In this document: piece after piece, positions 6,005 through 8,783 of the stretch
How the letters are laid out: each line of letters starts with the position of its first letter
Position numbering within the stretch: the stretch's first letter is position 1
DNA from: JBBPZA01 sp038199375
Lineage (GTDB): Bacteria; Actinomycetota; Thermoleophilia; Solirubrobacterales; Solirubrobacteraceae
Reading direction: 5' to 3'
Assembly (NCBI GenBank): GCA_038199375.1
Contig: JBBPZA010000042.1
Coordinates: 1-8,783, forward strand
Length of the DNA: 8,783 bases
Notes under the pieces: model-generated
Seen by the model: the letters and a program-made list of their open reading frames with translations, nothing else
Told to the model about the DNA's origin: nothing
The model's database searches: none
Program-made: the position numbers and the translations under genes

Positions 6005-6448
6005 ATGCTGAGAACGAGCCTTGGTCGGGCGATCATCTCCCTGCTCGGGCTGCTCTTGAGCTCCTGCGGAGGAGACGGGGAAGACGCCCCACTTCCGCCG
6101 CCCCCTCACGCAGTGCAGGTCCAGATGCGGGAGTACGGCTTTCGCTACGACCGATCGATCGGCCCTGGCCGCACCGTCTTCCGCGCCCGCAACACTGGGC
6201 GCCTCAGCCATGATCTCGTGCTGATCCCGCTGCCCAAGAACTTCCCGCCCATCGACGTCCAGCTTCGTTCAAAGACGCGCCAAGTGATCGCGCCCCTCGC
6301 CCACCTGCAGCCCGTGCGACCGACCGGCACCGGTACCTTCGCCGTCAACCTCGCCCCCGGGCGCTACGCCATGGTGTCGTTCGTCACAAACCGGGACGGC
6401 ATGTCAGATGCGCTCAAGGGCATGAGCTCGGAGTTTCGGGTTCGCTGA
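6005..6448 (+). CDS. Lipoprotein with degenerate cupredoxin-like domain
   Basis: The 147-residue product starts MLRTSLGRAIISLLGLLLSSC; LSSC at 18-21 is a lipobox, so Cys21 would be lipidated and the protein anchored outside the membrane. A Gly/Asp/Pro-rich spacer follows. Residues 36-147 resemble a plastocyanin/cupredoxin fold: VQVQMREYGFRYD, IGPGRTVFRARNTGRLSHDLVL (52-73), then TGTFAVNLAPGRYAMVSFVTNRDGMSDALKGMSSEFRV. In copper-binding members the ligands are the His of SHDL, then Cys, His and Met in a pattern like YxxxC...PH....GM. Here His69 and Met140 are in place, but the Cys position is Ser125 and the second His position is Asp135. A type I copper site is therefore unlikely. It may be a binding or structural domain. 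It is probably co-transcribed with the propeller gene upstream. Confidence 0.75.
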   Translation: MLRTSLGRAIISLLGLLLSSCGGDGEDAPLPPPPHAVQVQMREYGFRYDRSIGPGRTVFRARNTGRLSHDLVLIPLPKNFPPIDVQLRSKTRQVIAPLAHLQPVRPTGTGTFAVNLAPGRYAMVSFVTNRDGMSDALKGMSSEFRVR

Positions 6449-6533
6449 CGGCGGAACAGGCGAGGCAGTTCTTACAGCGGGCCACGTCGTCGAGACCTCT
6501 TCGGGCGACGGCCGGGGTGTGTGGGCGACGCAC

Positions 6534-6562
6534 TTACTGACAGTTCGATGTTGGGCTAGCCT
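6534..6562 (+). promoter_or_regulatory. Weak candidate promoter before the regulator gene
   Basis: TTACTG (6534-6539) and TAGCCT (6557-6562) are 17 bp apart and lie in the 221-bp gap between the lipoprotein and the regulator. Both hexamers are poor matches. No clear terminator hairpin was seen in the rest of this gap. Confidence 0.25.
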
Positions 6563-6568
6563 CGGTTG

Positions 6569-6673
6569 ATGGTGTCAACATCGGCTCTCGTTTGGGTTGC
6601 TTTGAGGCCCGCGCGTCGCAGAGTGGGTCGCCTCTTCCTCCACCTCACGGCGGTCCGGGCCGCAAGGGCGTGA
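6569..6673 (+). CDS. Possible 34-codon leader ORF overlapping the regulator start
   Basis: ATG at 6569 opens a 34-codon frame (MVSTSALVWVALRPARRRV...) whose TGA overlaps the GTG proposed for the regulator in a GTGA tetranucleotide. That arrangement suits translational coupling. There is no Shine-Dalgarno site before the ATG and no known family, so it may be chance. Confidence 0.2.
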   Translation: MVSTSALVWVALRPARRRVGRLFLHLTAVRAARA

Positions 6674-8783
6674 CTTCGTCCGCGAAGGCGCGCAGCGGCC
6701 GAGCCTCGGGCGGACCCGCAACGCGATCCACGGCAAATTCGCCGGATCGGAGTGATCGTCGCTCGGGCAACGCGGGTGCTCACCTCCTACCGACTGCGAT
6801 CAGCAGTTTCTTGGGCCGCGGTCGCGATATCGCCAAAGTGATAGACCTGCTCCAGGCTTCCCGCTTGGTGACGCTCACCGGCGCGCCCGGAGTCGGCAAG
6901 ACCCGGCTCGCCCTGGAGGTGGCGGGCGTGCCCGGCGGCGACGCGGGCAAGCTCCCAGCGCTTGCGGAGCTTGCCCCCATCGGTGATCCCTCGCTTGTCC
7001 CGCGCGCCGTGGCCGCTGCACTCTCGGTGCAGGAGGTTCCCGGCAGCACGCTCACCGAGGCACTGGTGGCTCGCCTGCGACGACGGCAGATGCTCCTCGT
7101 GCTCGACAACTGCGAGCACCTTCTTGGCGCGTGCGCCGATGTCGTCGGCGCGCTTCTCACCGGCTGTCCACAGCTGCGGATACTTGCGACTAGCCGCGAG
7201 CCGCTCTCGATCGCCGGGGAGCGAGTGTGGCAGGTGCCGCCGCTGCCTGTGCCGGAACCGCGCGAAGAGCCGCAGTCTGAGGCGCTGATGAGCTATGAGG
7301 GCGTCCGGCTGTTCGTCGAGCGGGCCGAGGCCGTGCAGCCGGAATTCGTGCTCACTGACGAGGTCGCGCCGGCGGTCGCCGAGATAACCCGGCGCCTCGA
7401 TGGGATTCCGCTGGCGATCGAGTTGGCCGCCACCCGCGTGGAGGCTCTGCCTCCCTGGGAGATCGCTCGGCGCCTCGATGATCGCTTCACGCTGCTGACC
7501 AAGGGCTCCCGCAACGGTCTTCCTCGCCATCAGACGCTTCGAGCCACGCTTGACTGGAGCCACGAGTTGCTCTCCTCCGAGGAGCGGGCGCTGCTCCGGC
7601 GCCTCTCGGTCTTCGTCGGGGGTTTCGGCCTCGATGCCGCCGAGGCGGTCTGTGCCGGCGAAGAGCTGCAGGCCGCGGAGGTCTTTGATCTGCTCGCGGG
7701 ACTTGTCTCCAAGTCGCTGGTTGTTTCGGAGACCGCCAACCCTCGTGGGCGCTACCGCCTGCTTGAGACCATTCGAGCCTACGCCGCCGACCGCCTCGAG
7801 GAGGCCGGCGAGGCGCCGGAGTTGGGACGGGCCCACGCCGCGTTCTACCTCGTCCTGGCAGAGCGCGCCGAGCCCGAGCTCACCGGCCCCGATCAGGAGC
7901 GCTGGTTTGAGCGCCTCGATTCAGAGCACGAGAACCTTCGCTTCGCCCTGCACTGGTCGCTCGGCCACCGCCAGAGCGAGTGGGCGCTGCGCTTGGCCGG
8001 GGCACTGGTCCTGTTCTGGCGGGTGCGTTGCTACTTCAGCGAAGGACATGAGCTGCTCGAGGCGACAGTCCAGGCGAGCGATGGCGAGGGGGACGCATCC
8101 GCGCCGCGGGCGAAGGCCCTATGGGGCCTGGGGTTCATGGGGTTGATGGCCGGCGATCCCAAGGGAGCAGTGCCCCCACTCGAGGAGAGCCTGGCCGTTT
8201 TTCGCCAGCTCGACGATCCGCAGGGCGTCGCCCGGGCCCTGCTCATCCTCGGCAACACCCATGTGGTCCTGGACGAACCAAGCGCTTCCACGGAGCTCGA
8301 AGAGAGCGTTGCCCTTGCCCGAAAGGCGGGCGACCGATGGTGCCTGGCCCATGCCCTCGGACTGGAGGGGTATGCGCATATGGCCCACACCAACTTGCCA
8401 GCCGCCCGGCCCCTCTTCGAGGAGTGCGTGGCGGTGGCGCGGGAGGCGCGGGACATGCAGGGGCTGCGCTTTGGGCTCATCGGCCTGGGCCGCGTCGCGG
8501 TCAAGCAGGGCGACTACGACGTGGCTGAGTCGCTGCTCGAGGAGACGCTGTCGATCGCCCGGAAGCTGGGCGAGGCCTACATGGAGACAAACGCTCTGCA
8601 TGACCTAGGGGAGCTCGCGCTTGGGAAAGGTGATCTCCCTCGCGCGAGGCAGCTCTTCGAGGAGGCGCAGGCTGTTCTTCCGGAGCTCGCCCCGGTGGAC
8701 ACCGTCCTCGGTCCGCTGCTGGGCCTGGCCAGGGTCGCCGACGCGGAGGGCGATCGCACCCGGGCCCGCCTCCTGGTCGAGCA
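6670..8783 (+). CDS. AfsR/LuxR-type ATPase regulator with TPR repeats (partial, C-terminus outside window)
   Basis: This is a signal-transduction ATPase of the STAND/NB-ARC class, like COG3903 'predicted ATPase' regulators. The frame is open from 6541 to the window end (at least 704 residues from GTG 6670). Visible, numbered from that GTG: LLPTAISSFLGRGRDI (39-54), the usual LP...TSFVGRE entry; Walker A GAPGVGKT (71-78); Walker B LLVLDNCEH (142-150); ILATSRE (171-177); GIPLAIELAA (245-254), the GxP motif; a winged-helix region to about 370 with YRLLETIRAYAADRLEEAGE; then from about 478 TPR-like helical pairs (ALWGLGFMGLMAGD, LEESLAVFRQL, LGNTHVVL, LFEECVAVAREA, LLEETLSIARKLG, LFEEAQAVL). Family members often end in a LuxR-type HTH or begin with a cyclase or SARP domain. 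Nothing of that kind is at the N-terminus here, and the C-terminus is not visible. The start is uncertain: GTG 6670 has no well-spaced Shine-Dalgarno site, and TTG 6592 is possible. Confidence 0.88.
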   Translation, partial: MTSSAKARSGRASGGPATRSTANSPDRSDRRSGNAGAHLLPTAISSFLGRGRDIAKVIDLLQASRLVTLTGAPGVGKTRLALEVAGVPGGDAGKLPALAELAPIGDPSLVPRAVAAALSVQEVPGSTLTEALVARLRRRQMLLVLDNCEHLLGACADVVGALLTGCPQLRILATSREPLSIAGERVWQVPPLPVPEPREEPQSEALMSYEGVRLFVERAEAVQPEFVLTDEVAPAVAEITRRLDGIPLAIELAATRVEALPPWEIARRLDDRFTLLTKGSRNGLPRHQTLRATLDWSHELLSSEERALLRRLSVFVGGFGLDAAEAVCAGEELQAAEVFDLLAGLVSKSLVVSETANPRGRYRLLETIRAYAADRLEEAGEAPELGRAHAAFYLVLAERAEPELTGPDQERWFERLDSEHENLRFALHWSLGHRQSEWALRLAGALVLFWRVRCYFSEGHELLEATVQASDGEGDASAPRAKALWGLGFMGLMAGDPKGAVPPLEESLAVFRQLDDPQGVARALLILGNTHVVLDEPSASTELEESVALARKAGDRWCLAHALGLEGYAHMAHTNLPAARPLFEECVAVAREARDMQGLRFGLIGLGRVAVKQGDYDVAESLLEETLSIARKLGEAYMETNALHDLGELALGKGDLPRARQLFEEAQAVLPELAPVDTVLGPLLGLARVADAEGDRTRARLLVE

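Noticed and set aside
6787..7836. 349-residue open frame on the minus strand
   Set aside because: It is the shadow of the regulator's ATPase domain, whose Walker and GxP motifs are read on the plus strand.

Overview
The window is GC-rich throughout, uses GTG starts and weak Shine-Dalgarno sites, and reads as an actinobacterial chromosome. The divergent dihydropteroate synthase loop, the Rho-like protein and the AfsR/LuxR-type ATPase regulator would fit a deep lineage such as Thermoleophilia, but that placement is an impression and was not tested. No rRNA, tRNA, CRISPR array, transposase or integrase was seen.

Layout. (1) 2-811, plus strand: the C-terminal nine-tenths or so of a dihydropteroate synthase (folP family), cut by the left edge. 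(2) 884-2215, plus: a short, divergent relative of transcription terminator Rho. It keeps the N-terminal, RNA-binding and Walker regions but has lost the segment that forms the Q and R loops in true Rho. (3) 2274-3398, minus: an AAA+ ATPase of the archaeal-type/ATPase_2 kind, preceded by an unusually AT-rich promoter region with a perfect 14-bp palindrome. (4) 3623-4203, minus: a toxin-antitoxin pair, a ribbon-helix-helix antitoxin followed with a 4-base overlap by a MazF-like endoribonuclease, with an inverted repeat at its promoter. (5) 4439-5950, plus: a secreted sialidase-like (BNR/Asp-box) beta-propeller. (6) 6005-6448, plus: a lipoprotein with a cupredoxin-like fold whose copper ligands are partly replaced. 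It may share a transcript with the propeller gene. (7) 6670 to the right edge, plus: a large NB-ARC-type ATPase with TPR repeats, of the AfsR/LuxR (COG3903-like) regulator family, truncated by the window.

The most unusual part is 2184-4318. The last 33 bp of the Rho-like gene, stop codon included, recur at 3563-3595 with two mismatches. A second segment of about 90 bp, covering the convergent intergenic region and the last codons of the AAA+ ATPase, recurs exactly 2 kb away at 4222-4318. In the first copy the two repeated segments lie 5 bp apart. In the second copy they are separated by the whole toxin-antitoxin module. The simplest reading is that a junction [rho-like 3' end / ATPase 3' end] was duplicated and the toxin-antitoxin pair was placed into the duplicate, marking 2.2-4.3 kb as a small accessory island beside housekeeping genes.

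The folP-like and Rho-like genes probably belong to the conserved chromosome. The ATPase and toxin-antitoxin pair look acquired. The propeller and lipoprotein form an envelope or secreted pair, and the right-hand gene is probably an independent regulator.
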